Positions 44,258 to 51,346 of a DNA stretch of 59,265 nucleotides are shown one piece after another (the first letter of the stretch is position 1; the number at the start of each line of letters is the position of its first letter). The stretch comes from CAVSUR01 sp052143655 (GTDB lineage Bacteria; Actinomycetota; Actinomycetes; Streptosporangiales; Streptosporangiaceae). A program made the translations under genes and the position numbers. The stretch lies in assembly GCA_052143655.1 (NCBI GenBank), contig JBKQSL010000466.1:1-59265 (forward strand), given 5' to 3'. A model generated the notes under the pieces. It made no database searches. It was not told the DNA's origin and was given only the letters and a program-made list of their open reading frames with translations.

Positions 44258-44712
44258 CCTGGCTCTTCGAAGTTAACCGGATCGTGTTTCCTGCCGGTTA
44301 CCAGGTGTGATCGCCGGGTAGTCGCATTGTGTGACCGCCGGGTGCCACGCGTGCAGGCCATGCGGACCCGGCGCCGCTGGTTCACCGGCTTTCGGCGACC
44401 ACCCGGACAGTGATGCTGCCGTCGGCCTCCTGGACCACGGTGCCCGCGGCTCCCTGACGATCATGTTTCCTTCAGAAGATCCATGATCCTAGGGACCGCG
44501 GGCCTCTTGATCACGACGGCGCGCCGCTTACCGCCGCCGGGCCCCCCGGAAACCGCGGCCGGGTCCCGTGAGCCGTGCACGTCCAGCAGCCACCGCCGAT
44601 CGCGGACAGTAGTCACGCTGCAACGCCATCTCGGTTAACCTCGAAGGCCCGGTTACCCGCGGCGCACGCCAAGGCGGGGACGGCCCTCATGGACACTGGG
44701 CCGGGTCACGTC

Positions 44713-45166
44713 TTCACGGGTGCCGCAGGCGACGAGCGTTACCAGCAGGATCTGCGGGTAGCCGGAGACGGCGGTGTGCTGGTTGGAGCCCTTGCCCGGG
44801 CGGGCCTGGGTGGCGGGGTCGTCGGGGACATCCAGGCTGGTGCCGTCGATCGCGACCACCGGCAGGCCGGCCCAGCGGGCTCCGGCGGTGCGGATAGCGG
44901 TCGCCGGGCCCCGCAGTAAGTCGAACAGGGCGCGCAGCGGGCGTGCTCCGAGCCGGGTGCGGGCGTACCACAGCCCGGTTTGCGGTGATGTGCGGCAGGG
45001 GCAGGGAACCCAGCGCGGCGGTGAGCCTGGCCCATACCGCCGGATAGCCGGACTCCTCGAACAGCGTGGCTGCCAGCAGCAGGTAGACCGCCGCCGCCGA
45101 GCAGGCGATGCGCCACCCCGAAGCGGTCTTCCGCAATCCTGCCAAACTAGCCGAGGCCCGCCACAT
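44713..45166 (-). pseudogene. frameshifted IS4-type transposase fragment
   Basis: The N-terminal part AAVYLLLAATLFEESGYPAVWARLTAAL is in one frame. After a frameshift near 44985 the protein continues as TGLWYARTRLGARPLRALFDLLRGP, PVVAIDGTSLDVPD and GSNQHTAVSGYPQILLVTLVACGTR in another. This is the N-terminal domain and start of the DDE domain (VAIDGT) of IS4-like transposases. The C-terminal half is absent, so it cannot be active. No terminal inverted repeats could be identified around it. Confidence 0.7.
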
Positions 45167-45281
45167 CCTCGCCCAGCATCACCAGGCGTTCGTGGACCTG
45201 TTCGGCGCCGACCTCATCGTGGTCCCCGGCATCGAAGTACCCGGCAAGGTCAAAGAGTTCCACCACCACCACCGGCGGTGA
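45108..45281 (+). pseudogene. unrecognised coding fragment (C-terminal end)
   Basis: The frame ending at TGA 45279-45281 encodes NPAKLAEARHILAQHHQ and AFVDLFGADLIVVPGIEVP, finishing with KEFHHHHRR. Third codon positions are almost all G/C, so this was a real gene on this strand, but I do not recognise the family. An in-frame ATG at 45108 lies within the opposite-strand IS4 fragment, so the 5' end is probably lost at an insertion junction. Confidence 0.35.
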
Positions 45282-45390
45282 CGGCGCTGCGCTGGCCCTA
45301 GAACTGAGATGGATCAGAGTTACGAGGCCATTCCCAGACTGTGCCCCCGGAGTTATGGTTGGGCTGCCCCGTACAGACGTGGGTGAACAG

Positions 45391-45705
45391 GCTCACCGCC
45401 CAGGAGGTGCACCGGGCGACACCCACTCCTATGTCCACGGAGTTGCCAGGGTGCCACGCGTGCCAGGTCGCGAAGCCTCGCGGCGGGCTCTCGGTGACTG
45501 TGGCGTGCAGACCAAGCCCTACTTCCGCGCGCCGTACATGACGGGGTTGGGCAATGGCGAGTGGTTGCCGGTCACCGAGCGGTTGGACGGCGAAGTACTG
45601 GCGCTGCCCATGTCCTCTGGGCTTACCGAAGAAGACGCGGAGCAGGTCGTGATCGCGGTACGGCGCTGCCTGGCAGGGCGGGCCCAACGGCGCGCCCGGC
45701 CATGA
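45391..45705 (+). pseudogene. C-terminal remnant of a DegT/DnrJ/EryC1 aminotransferase
   Basis: The frame encodes GDTHSYVHGVARVP, GVQTKPYFRAPYMTGLGNGEWLPVTERLDG and EVLALPMSSGLTEEDAEQVVIAVRRCL, closely paralleling the C-terminus of the fusion protein ending at 53427 (GVQTKPYFRALHLTEMGNGERLSVTERLD...). It lacks the PLP-binding core. Nucleotide identity is clearly below 100 percent, so it is a diverged paralogue rather than a fresh duplication. Its stop overlaps the next gene by ATGA, so the ancestral operon continued straight into the sugar transferase. Confidence 0.7.
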
Positions 45706-46343
45706 TGACCAGCCAGCGACCCGGCCGCGCCGAGCGCATCAAGGCGAATGGGCAGGGCAAACGGCTCATCGATCTGATCCTCGCCGGCACCGCCCTCCTC
45801 GTCACTTCGCCACTGCTCGTCGTGCTTGGCCTGGTGGTCAGGGTTTCATCGGCTGGGCCCGGGCTCTTCCGCCAGGAGCGGATCGGCAGGGGGATGCAGC
45901 CGTTCACCATGCTGAAGCTGCGGACGATGGTTGACGGCGCCGATCGGCTCGTTGTCGGGCTGCTCGAAGAAAGCGGCGCCGACCAGCGTTTCTACAAGTT
46001 CCACGACGACCCCCGCATCACCGGAATCGGCCGGTGGCTCAGACGGTGGTCGCTGGACGAACTGCCGCAGCTCTGGAACGTCGTGCGCGGAGACATGAGC
46101 CTTGTCGGCCCGCGTCCGGGGCTGGCATCGGAAGTCGAAGCCTATGAGAGCTGGCAGCTTGCCCGGCTCGCTGTGCGCCCGGGACTTACTGGTGCATGGC
46201 AGGTCAGCGGCCGCTCTGAGCTGAGCTTCGACGATTGCGTCCGGCTGGACCTCGCCTATATCGAGGACTGGTCCCTGCGCGGTGACCTGATCATCCTCGC
46301 GAAGACGATCCCCTCGGTGCTCGGGCGGAGGGGTTCATGGTGA
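45702..46343 (+). CDS. bacterial sugar (phosphoglycosyl) transferase
   Basis: 213 residues. Transfers a sugar phosphate from a nucleotide sugar to undecaprenyl phosphate at the membrane, the first step of repeat-unit assembly. The single membrane anchor KRLIDLILAGTALLVTSPLLVVLGLVV is followed by GPGLFRQERIGRGMQPFTMLKLRTM, the DELPQLWNVVRGDMSLVGPRP block and GLTGAWQVSGRSEL, all typical of WcaJ/PglC-type monotopic enzymes. It lacks the large N-terminal multi-pass domain of WbaP/WcaJ. Start ATG 45702, overlapping the aminotransferase remnant; no strong ribosome-binding site, consistent with former coupling. Confidence 0.92.
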   Translation: MMTSQRPGRAERIKANGQGKRLIDLILAGTALLVTSPLLVVLGLVVRVSSAGPGLFRQERIGRGMQPFTMLKLRTMVDGADRLVVGLLEESGADQRFYKFHDDPRITGIGRWLRRWSLDELPQLWNVVRGDMSLVGPRPGLASEVEAYESWQLARLAVRPGLTGAWQVSGRSELSFDDCVRLDLAYIEDWSLRGDLIILAKTIPSVLGRRGSW

Positions 46344-46534
46344 CAAGACTCCCGGCCTTCCTCTACATCGGGTCGGGCAAGCCCGGCTCCACCTGGCTGC
46401 ATGGGACGACGGCGCTGCATCCCGAGGTCTACCTGAGCGTCCGCGGGCCATCGCCGCCGGAGCCGCCGCTGCCCGCAGGATCGCGGTGGTGGGCACCGGC
46501 TATGTGGACTGACTACCGGCGTATGATCTTTTGA
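46337..46534 (+). pseudogene. chimeric debris: sulfotransferase start plus dehydrogenase fragment
   Basis: The frame from ATG 46337 begins TRLPAFLYIGSGKPGSTWL and continues ALHPEVYLS, a typical sulfotransferase N-terminus with a 5'-PAPS-like loop, then becomes unrelated. From about 46447 another frame encodes AARRIAVVGTGYVD and stops at 46510-46512; RIAVVGTGYV is the N-terminal dinucleotide motif of UDP-sugar dehydrogenases. Two genes have thus been fused by deletion. The first frame starts with an overlap to the sugar transferase stop. Confidence 0.55.
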
Positions 46535-46578
46535 TAACCCTGCGGAATGAGCTTCTGCTACCAGTCGGAGTTCTCACC

Positions 46579-47553
46579 ATGACGTCAAACAATCAGAAGT
46601 CGGTGCGTAACGGTGGCGGGGGAACCTCCGGAGCTGGATCCAGCCCGCAAGCCAGGTCAGTTGAGGGTCGCCTTGCAACCCTGCGTGGTAACAGGTTCGT
46701 GGTTGCAACTGCCAAGCCGACGGTGCGCTCGTACCTGGTGACCGCGCGCATGTTGACCGGCGGGGCGGGGATGCTGCCCGGCTTTCTGATCGTTGGCGCT
46801 CAGCGGTCCGGCACAGTGTCGATGGATCGTGCTTTGCGCCAGCATCCGGCCGTGTTCGGCGGCATATTGCGCGAGGAAGTGCACTACTTCGACCTTCACT
46901 ACGATCGCGGCGTGAGCTGGTACCAGAGCCACTTCCCATTCCGGTCATGGGCGCGGTGGGTGGCGCGCGCGGCGGGATCACCCCCGGTGACCTTCGAGAC
47001 CAGTCCCTATTACATGTTCCATCCGCTTGCTGCCGAGCGAATCTCGCGCGACCTGCCCGAGGTGAAGCTGCTCGTGCTGGTGCGCGACCCTGTAGAGCGT
47101 GCCTATTCTGCCCATGCCCACGAGACGTTCTTCGGCTACGAGAGCGAACCGTTCGAGCGAGCGCTGGAACTTGAGTCCACGCGGCTGGCAGGTGCGGCCG
47201 AACGGATCGTGGCCGACCCTGGATACGCCAGCCACAGCCACCAGCATCACGCCTACCGTACCCGTGGACAGTATGCCGAGCAGCTGGAGCGTCTGGAATG
47301 TCTCTTTGGCCGCGACCGGATCCACGTTGTCGAGAGCCAGGCGTTCTTCACTAGCCCCGAGCCTGCCTATGACACGGTCCTTGAGTTCCTCGGGTTGCCT
47401 CATGTCGGCTATCCCAACTTCAAACGCCGCAACACCCGCCCCCGCTCCGCCCCTATGCACAAGCACGTGCGGGCTGCCCTGAAGGAGCATTACCGCCCAT
47501 ACGACGAGCGCCTCGCCAAGTGGCTCGGCCACGAGCCAAGCTGGCGCGCGTAG
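46579..47553 (+). CDS. PAPS-dependent sulfotransferase
   Basis: 324 residues. Uses PAPS to sulfate a hydroxyl or amino group, probably on a sugar. The 5'-phosphosulfate loop is FLIVGAQRSGTVSMDRAL and the 3'-phosphate site LVLVRDPVERAYSAHAHE; the FETSPYYMFHP segment is also family-typical. I start at ATG 46579 because GGAG lies 8 nt upstream; a TTG at 46531 would add 16 residues. The N-terminal 50 residues are Gly/Ser-rich. It stands alone between two small gaps. Normal length and intact, unlike the truncated sulfotransferase just before it. Confidence 0.88.
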   Translation: MTSNNQKSVRNGGGGTSGAGSSPQARSVEGRLATLRGNRFVVATAKPTVRSYLVTARMLTGGAGMLPGFLIVGAQRSGTVSMDRALRQHPAVFGGILREEVHYFDLHYDRGVSWYQSHFPFRSWARWVARAAGSPPVTFETSPYYMFHPLAAERISRDLPEVKLLVLVRDPVERAYSAHAHETFFGYESEPFERALELESTRLAGAAERIVADPGYASHSHQHHAYRTRGQYAEQLERLECLFGRDRIHVVESQAFFTSPEPAYDTVLEFLGLPHVGYPNFKRRNTRPRSAPMHKHVRAALKEHYRPYDERLAKWLGHEPSWRA

Positions 47554-47612
47554 ACTCGCCAGCCTCGCCGCTTCGGGCCAGCGCCAGGCAACGCCCGTCC
47601 CGCCGCCCTACC

Positions 47613-47640
47613 AGGACTAGTGGTACCGTCACCACTTCCT
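47613..47640 (+). terminator. hairpin downstream of the sulfotransferase
   Basis: AGGA-CT-AGTGGT (47613-47624) pairs with ACCACTTCCT (47631-47640): ten base pairs with a two-nucleotide bulge and a 6-nt loop, 60 nt after the stop. The remaining 47641-47774 stretch should carry the promoter of the next operon. Confidence 0.45.
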
Positions 47641-47774
47641 GGGGGTTGCTAACTGCTGAGACTTCGCCGCTACATTTCAGCTAGCGCCCGGGCCGATTGT
47701 TCCGTATGGTGACTAACACCCCGCAGTGACTGGATCAACACGAGTTGCCTGACATGGGCAGGGGGCGTGATGCG

Positions 47775-48239
47775 GTGGGTGACTCTCGGTACCGGGTGCT
47801 GCTGGTCTCAAGCAGCGGTGGCGTGCTCCTTGACCTCTTCGCGCTCAGGCCGTGGTGGTGTCGGCACGGCGTTTTCTGGATCGCCGTGCCGGCGCCGGAC
47901 ACCACCGCGCTGCTGAAAAACGAGCGGGTCCACTGGGAGCCGGAGCAGTCCGCCCGCAGGCCGCTGCCCATGCTGGCCGCCGTCGTCCGCGCGGTGCGGA
48001 TCCTCCGCGCCGAGCACCCGGACGTGATCGTCTCCGCCGGTTCCGGCGTCGCGGTGGGGGTCTTCATTGCGGCACGGCTACTGGGCGTCCCGGCACTGTG
48101 GCTGGAAACCCTGAACATCGTTGACAGACCGGGGATCGCCAGCAGGGTGTGCGGAAAGCTGGCTGCGGCGGTGCTGGTCCAGCGGCCAGCCCTGCTGGCG
48201 TCGCGGCCAAGGGCGGTTCTCCTCGGCGAACTGTACTGA
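47775..48239 (+). CDS. Alg14/PssD-like glycosyltransferase subunit
   Basis: 154 residues. Starts RYRVLLVSSSGGVLLDLFAL, the Rossmann-like opening of Alg14/PssD/EpsE proteins, with HPDVIVSAGSGVAVGVFIAARLLGVPALWLE as the membrane-peripheral helix region. Alg14-type subunits recruit the catalytic Alg13-type partner to the membrane, and the pair adds the second sugar to a lipid-linked precursor. I choose GTG 47775 because AGGGGG lies 9 nt upstream; an ATG at 47754 is possible. The stop overlaps the start of the Alg13-like gene. Confidence 0.82.
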   Translation: MGDSRYRVLLVSSSGGVLLDLFALRPWWCRHGVFWIAVPAPDTTALLKNERVHWEPEQSARRPLPMLAAVVRAVRILRAEHPDVIVSAGSGVAVGVFIAARLLGVPALWLETLNIVDRPGIASRVCGKLAAAVLVQRPALLASRPRAVLLGELY

Positions 48240-48745
48240 TGGCACGAATCCTTGTCACGGTGGGGATGGGCCCGTGGCCCTTTGACCGGCTGATCGGCGC
48301 GATCGCACCGCTCTGCACCGATCACGAGGTGTTCGCGCAGACGGGAACCGCCACGGTCCGGCCGCCCTGCCCGCACCGCCCGTTTGTGCCCTTCGGCGAG
48401 GTCCAGGAGCGGATCGGCGCGGCCGATGTGATCATCACCCACGCAGGAAACACAGTGCGGCTCGTTCAGCGGGCGCACAAGGTCCCGATCGCGGTCGCCC
48501 GACAGGCCGGGCTCGGCGAGATGGGCAACGACCACCAGGTCCACTACCTGCGCATGGAGGAGGTCAGCGGGCCGGCCATGGCCGTGTGGGACGTGGCCCG
48601 GTTGCCGGAGGCGGTCGCCGCGCACAGCGTGCAGCAGGCCCGACTGCTCCGCGAGCGGCCGGTGGCGCCAGCTGCCACGCCCGGCCACATCATCGAGATC
48701 CTGGACAGCCTGTGCGCGCGATTGGCCCGTAGCCGTGACCGCTGA
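48239..48745 (+). CDS. Alg13/PssE-like glycosyltransferase catalytic subunit
   Basis: 168 residues. MARILVTVGMGPWPFDRLIGA and VIITHAGNTVRLVQRAHKVPIAVARQAGLGEMGNDHQVHYL match the GT28 C-terminal domain of Alg13/PssE; the HAG and the downstream N-DHQ residues line the nucleotide-sugar site. Pairs with the Alg14-like protein encoded immediately upstream (TGATG overlap). The sugar is unknown, but the neighbouring UDP-sugar dehydrogenase makes a uronic acid plausible. Confidence 0.85.
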   Translation: MARILVTVGMGPWPFDRLIGAIAPLCTDHEVFAQTGTATVRPPCPHRPFVPFGEVQERIGAADVIITHAGNTVRLVQRAHKVPIAVARQAGLGEMGNDHQVHYLRMEEVSGPAMAVWDVARLPEAVAAHSVQQARLLRERPVAPAATPGHIIEILDSLCARLARSRDR

Positions 48746-49496
48746 CCGCAACCCGTTTGCGCGCCACCACCTGCGGTACGCGTTCGCCTGGGACTCAGTC
48801 GCCGGCCGCCGGGGCCGCCACCTCGACCTCGGCTGCGGCGAGGGCGGTTTCCTGGCCGCGCTGCGTGCGACCACCCCGCTCGGCTGCTCCGGCGCCGACC
48901 CCCGCCCCGGTTACCTCGCCACCGCCCGCCAAAGATGCCCTGACCTGTCGCTTCACCTGATCCCGGTGGACGGCGGGCTGGGTTTGCGCGACGAGGAGTT
49001 CGACTCGGTCTCCCTGCTCGACGTGCTGGAACACGTGCCGGATGAGGGCAGGCTGCTGGATGAGGTCCACCGCGTCCTGGCGCCGGGCGGGCTTCTCGTG
49101 CTTACTGCCCCGCGGCGGCACGTGTTCTCATTCCTCGACCCGGACAACGCCAAGTTGAGCTGCCCGCGTTTCCATCGTCTGGTGTACGCGGCGCGGTTTG
49201 GCCGTGACGTCTATCAGGAAAGGTTCGCCGACCTGTCCAACGGGCTTCGCGGCGACATGTCGGTCGGCAAGGACTGCCACACCAACTACCGGCGCAGCGA
49301 CCTGCTGCTGCTGCGGCGCCAACACGGCTTCGAGCCCGTGCGCGTGGAGGGGGCCAATCTGTTCTGGCGATGGTACCGGGTGCCCGGGCTGTTGTTCGGC
49401 GGACGCCTGCGCACGCTGTTTGAGTACGCCGTCTATCTGGATGCCAAGCTGTTCCGGGCCGCGAACGTCTTCGTAACAGCCGAGAAGGTGTCATGA
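48735..49496 (+). CDS. SAM-dependent methyltransferase, class I
   Basis: 253 residues. SAM-binding motif I is HLDLGCGEGGFLAAL, followed by the acidic strand SGADPRPGY and the post-motif SVSLLDVLEHVPDEGRLLDEVHRVLAPGGLLVLTAPR, the Methyltransf_11 pattern. Starts with GTG, overlapping the Alg13-like gene by 11 nt, and overlaps the radical SAM gene by ATGA. The C-terminal RYRVPGLLFGGRLRTLFEYAVYLD segment is amphipathic. Acceptor unknown, perhaps the sugar or lipid-linked glycan of this island. Confidence 0.85.
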   Translation: MTADRNPFARHHLRYAFAWDSVAGRRGRHLDLGCGEGGFLAALRATTPLGCSGADPRPGYLATARQRCPDLSLHLIPVDGGLGLRDEEFDSVSLLDVLEHVPDEGRLLDEVHRVLAPGGLLVLTAPRRHVFSFLDPDNAKLSCPRFHRLVYAARFGRDVYQERFADLSNGLRGDMSVGKDCHTNYRRSDLLLLRRQHGFEPVRVEGANLFWRWYRVPGLLFGGRLRTLFEYAVYLDAKLFRAANVFVTAEKVS

Positions 49497-50575
49497 CAGC
49501 CACGGATAACGTCCGGCTCGCGGCCTTCTTTACCCAGCTTGCGCTGAAGCGGTGGCTGGTCCCGCGCCTTCACGTGGGGCCGCTGGCCGCCGAGCTCTTT
49601 CTGACCGAGAACTGCAACCTCCGCTGCAAGAGCTGCAGCTGCTGGCTCGCCAACACCAAGGGTGAGCTGACCACGGACGAATGGAAGGACGTGCTGCGCC
49701 AGCTCGCCGCGCTGAAGATTCTCAAGGTCAACTTCACCGGCGGCGAGCCGCTGATCCGCCCGGACGCTATCGAGCTCATGGCCTACGCGCACGAGCTCGG
49801 CATCGGCCACCTCCACCTGAACACCAACGGGATCCGGTTGACCCCAGCCACATTGGCCACGGTGCTTGACGCGGGGGTGCGGAGCTTCAACATCTCGGTC
49901 GACGGGCCCAACGCGCTCGTCCATGACCGCATCCGCGGCCGGCTGGGCGCGTTTGCCACCACGATCGAGCATCTGCGGGGCCTTATCGACCAGCGTGAGC
50001 GGCTGAATCTCAAGGTGCGCATGAACTTCACCGTGATGCGTGACAACATCGGGTACCTGCCGGACATCGCGCGCCTGGCGCAGGAGCTGCGCGTGCAGCT
50101 TTACCTGAACCTGGCCACCGACCACACTTTCCTGTTCCGCGCCCCGGAAGTGGCCCTGCAAAAGCGCGTCGACCCAGGCGACATCGCCGCCGCACTAGGC
50201 AAGCTGGAGGACATCAAGCGCGGCGACCCGCGGTGGCTGCCCCGCTACTCCGACTTGAGATACATACCGGGGCACTTTTCGGAGCTGGTGCAGCGAGACG
50301 TGCCGTGCGCAGAATCCCAGCTCAAGCTCATGATCCATTCTAGGGGGGAGATCGGGGGATGCTGGGCGCACGACCCGGCCTTCAACGTCCGCAACCGGGC
50401 CGTCGCCGAGGTGATCGGGTCGGCGCACTACCGCGAGGAGCACGCGCGCCTGTTCCGGAAGGACTGCGTGGGCTGCGGCAGCAACTACAGCCTCAACCTG
50501 CGCTGGCTGCCCACCACCTACCTGGACGACCTGCTCTGGCGGGCCGGGCTGGAACGCCTGACGGCGAGGGGATAA
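49493..50575 (+). CDS. radical SAM protein with C-terminal Cys cluster
   Basis: 360 residues. The [4Fe-4S]/SAM motif is CNLRCKSC (C-x3-C-x2-C) with GGEP in VNFTGGEPLIRPD and ISVDGPN for SAM and ribose contacts. The C-terminal region has further Cys in DVPCAESQLKLMIHSRGEIGGCW and KDCVGCGSNY, resembling a SPASM/Twitch auxiliary cluster. Such proteins modify peptides, sugars or cofactors. No precursor peptide gene is visible nearby, and the surroundings are sugar genes, so a sugar or lipid substrate seems more likely. Tightly coupled upstream (ATGA). Confidence 0.88.
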   Translation: MTATDNVRLAAFFTQLALKRWLVPRLHVGPLAAELFLTENCNLRCKSCSCWLANTKGELTTDEWKDVLRQLAALKILKVNFTGGEPLIRPDAIELMAYAHELGIGHLHLNTNGIRLTPATLATVLDAGVRSFNISVDGPNALVHDRIRGRLGAFATTIEHLRGLIDQRERLNLKVRMNFTVMRDNIGYLPDIARLAQELRVQLYLNLATDHTFLFRAPEVALQKRVDPGDIAAALGKLEDIKRGDPRWLPRYSDLRYIPGHFSELVQRDVPCAESQLKLMIHSRGEIGGCWAHDPAFNVRNRAVAEVIGSAHYREEHARLFRKDCVGCGSNYSLNLRWLPTTYLDDLLWRAGLERLTARG

Positions 50576-50578
50576 CGA

Positions 50579-51346
50579 ATGCGGCCCAGCCAGGCTCTGT
50601 ACAGCGCTCTCGCCCCTTCCTACCATGAGCATTTTGAGGTGGCGCACCGTCGCGCGTACGACGTGCTGGCCTGGGAACGCGTGCGGCGCATGCTGCCCGA
50701 GCGCGGGCCCGTCATCGACGCTGGCTGCGGCGTAGGGCGGTGGGTGACCCGGCTCCTCGGCCTCGGTTATGACGTCATCGGGATAGAGCAGGCACCGGGG
50801 ATGATCGACCAGGCGCGCCGCGCCAGCTACGGGCCCGGGTTCACGCTGATCGAAGGCTCGATGGAAACGGCCAACCTGCCCGAGGCGGCGGCTGGGATGG
50901 TGCTCGCCCTCGGATCGCTGCAATACACCGCCGACCCGGCGGCCACGCTGCGGCGGCTCGCGGGCTGGGTGCGTCCCGGCGGAACGGTGGCGGTCCTAGT
51001 GGACTCGCTGGTGGCGCTGGTCATCGAGCTGCTGCGGGACGGCCGCGCCGAGGAAGCGGTGGAGCGGCTGCGGACCCGGGTGGGTTGTTGGACAGTGGCC
51101 GGGCACGGCGCCGAGATGCACCTGCTGGACGCCGGCCGGCTCCGCCAGGCGTTCGAGGGTGCAGGGCTACGGGACGTCGAGGTGGTCGGCCTGCTGTCGA
51201 CGGCGGCCCCCCTCGGCCGCGAGCGCCTCAATGAGCGGCTCGCCCAAGACTGGAGCGGCCACCTGGAGCTGGAGCGGGAGCTGTTGGCCCACCCGGTTTT
51301 GGCTGACATCGGTAAGCAGCTGCTGGCGACGGGCAGCAAGACATGA
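50579..51346 (+). CDS. SAM-dependent methyltransferase, class I
   Basis: 255 residues. Motif I VIDAGCGVGRWVTRLLGLGYDVIGIEQAPGMIDQAR, then GMVLALGSLQYTADPAATLRRLAGWVRPGGTVAVLVDS. It begins 3 nt after the radical SAM stop and overlaps the fusion gene by ATGA. It is not closely similar to the methyltransferase at 48735, so the two probably act at different positions. Acceptor unknown. Confidence 0.86.
   Translation: MRPSQALYSALAPSYHEHFEVAHRRAYDVLAWERVRRMLPERGPVIDAGCGVGRWVTRLLGLGYDVIGIEQAPGMIDQARRASYGPGFTLIEGSMETANLPEAAAGMVLALGSLQYTADPAATLRRLAGWVRPGGTVAVLVDSLVALVIELLRDGRAEEAVERLRTRVGCWTVAGHGAEMHLLDAGRLRQAFEGAGLRDVEVVGLLSTAAPLGRERLNERLAQDWSGHLELERELLAHPVLADIGKQLLATGSKT

Noticed and set aside
49493..51346. 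Radical SAM gene as a RiPP maturase
   Set aside because: No short precursor-peptide gene or peptide-recognition (RRE) domain is visible around it; neighbours are sugar enzymes.
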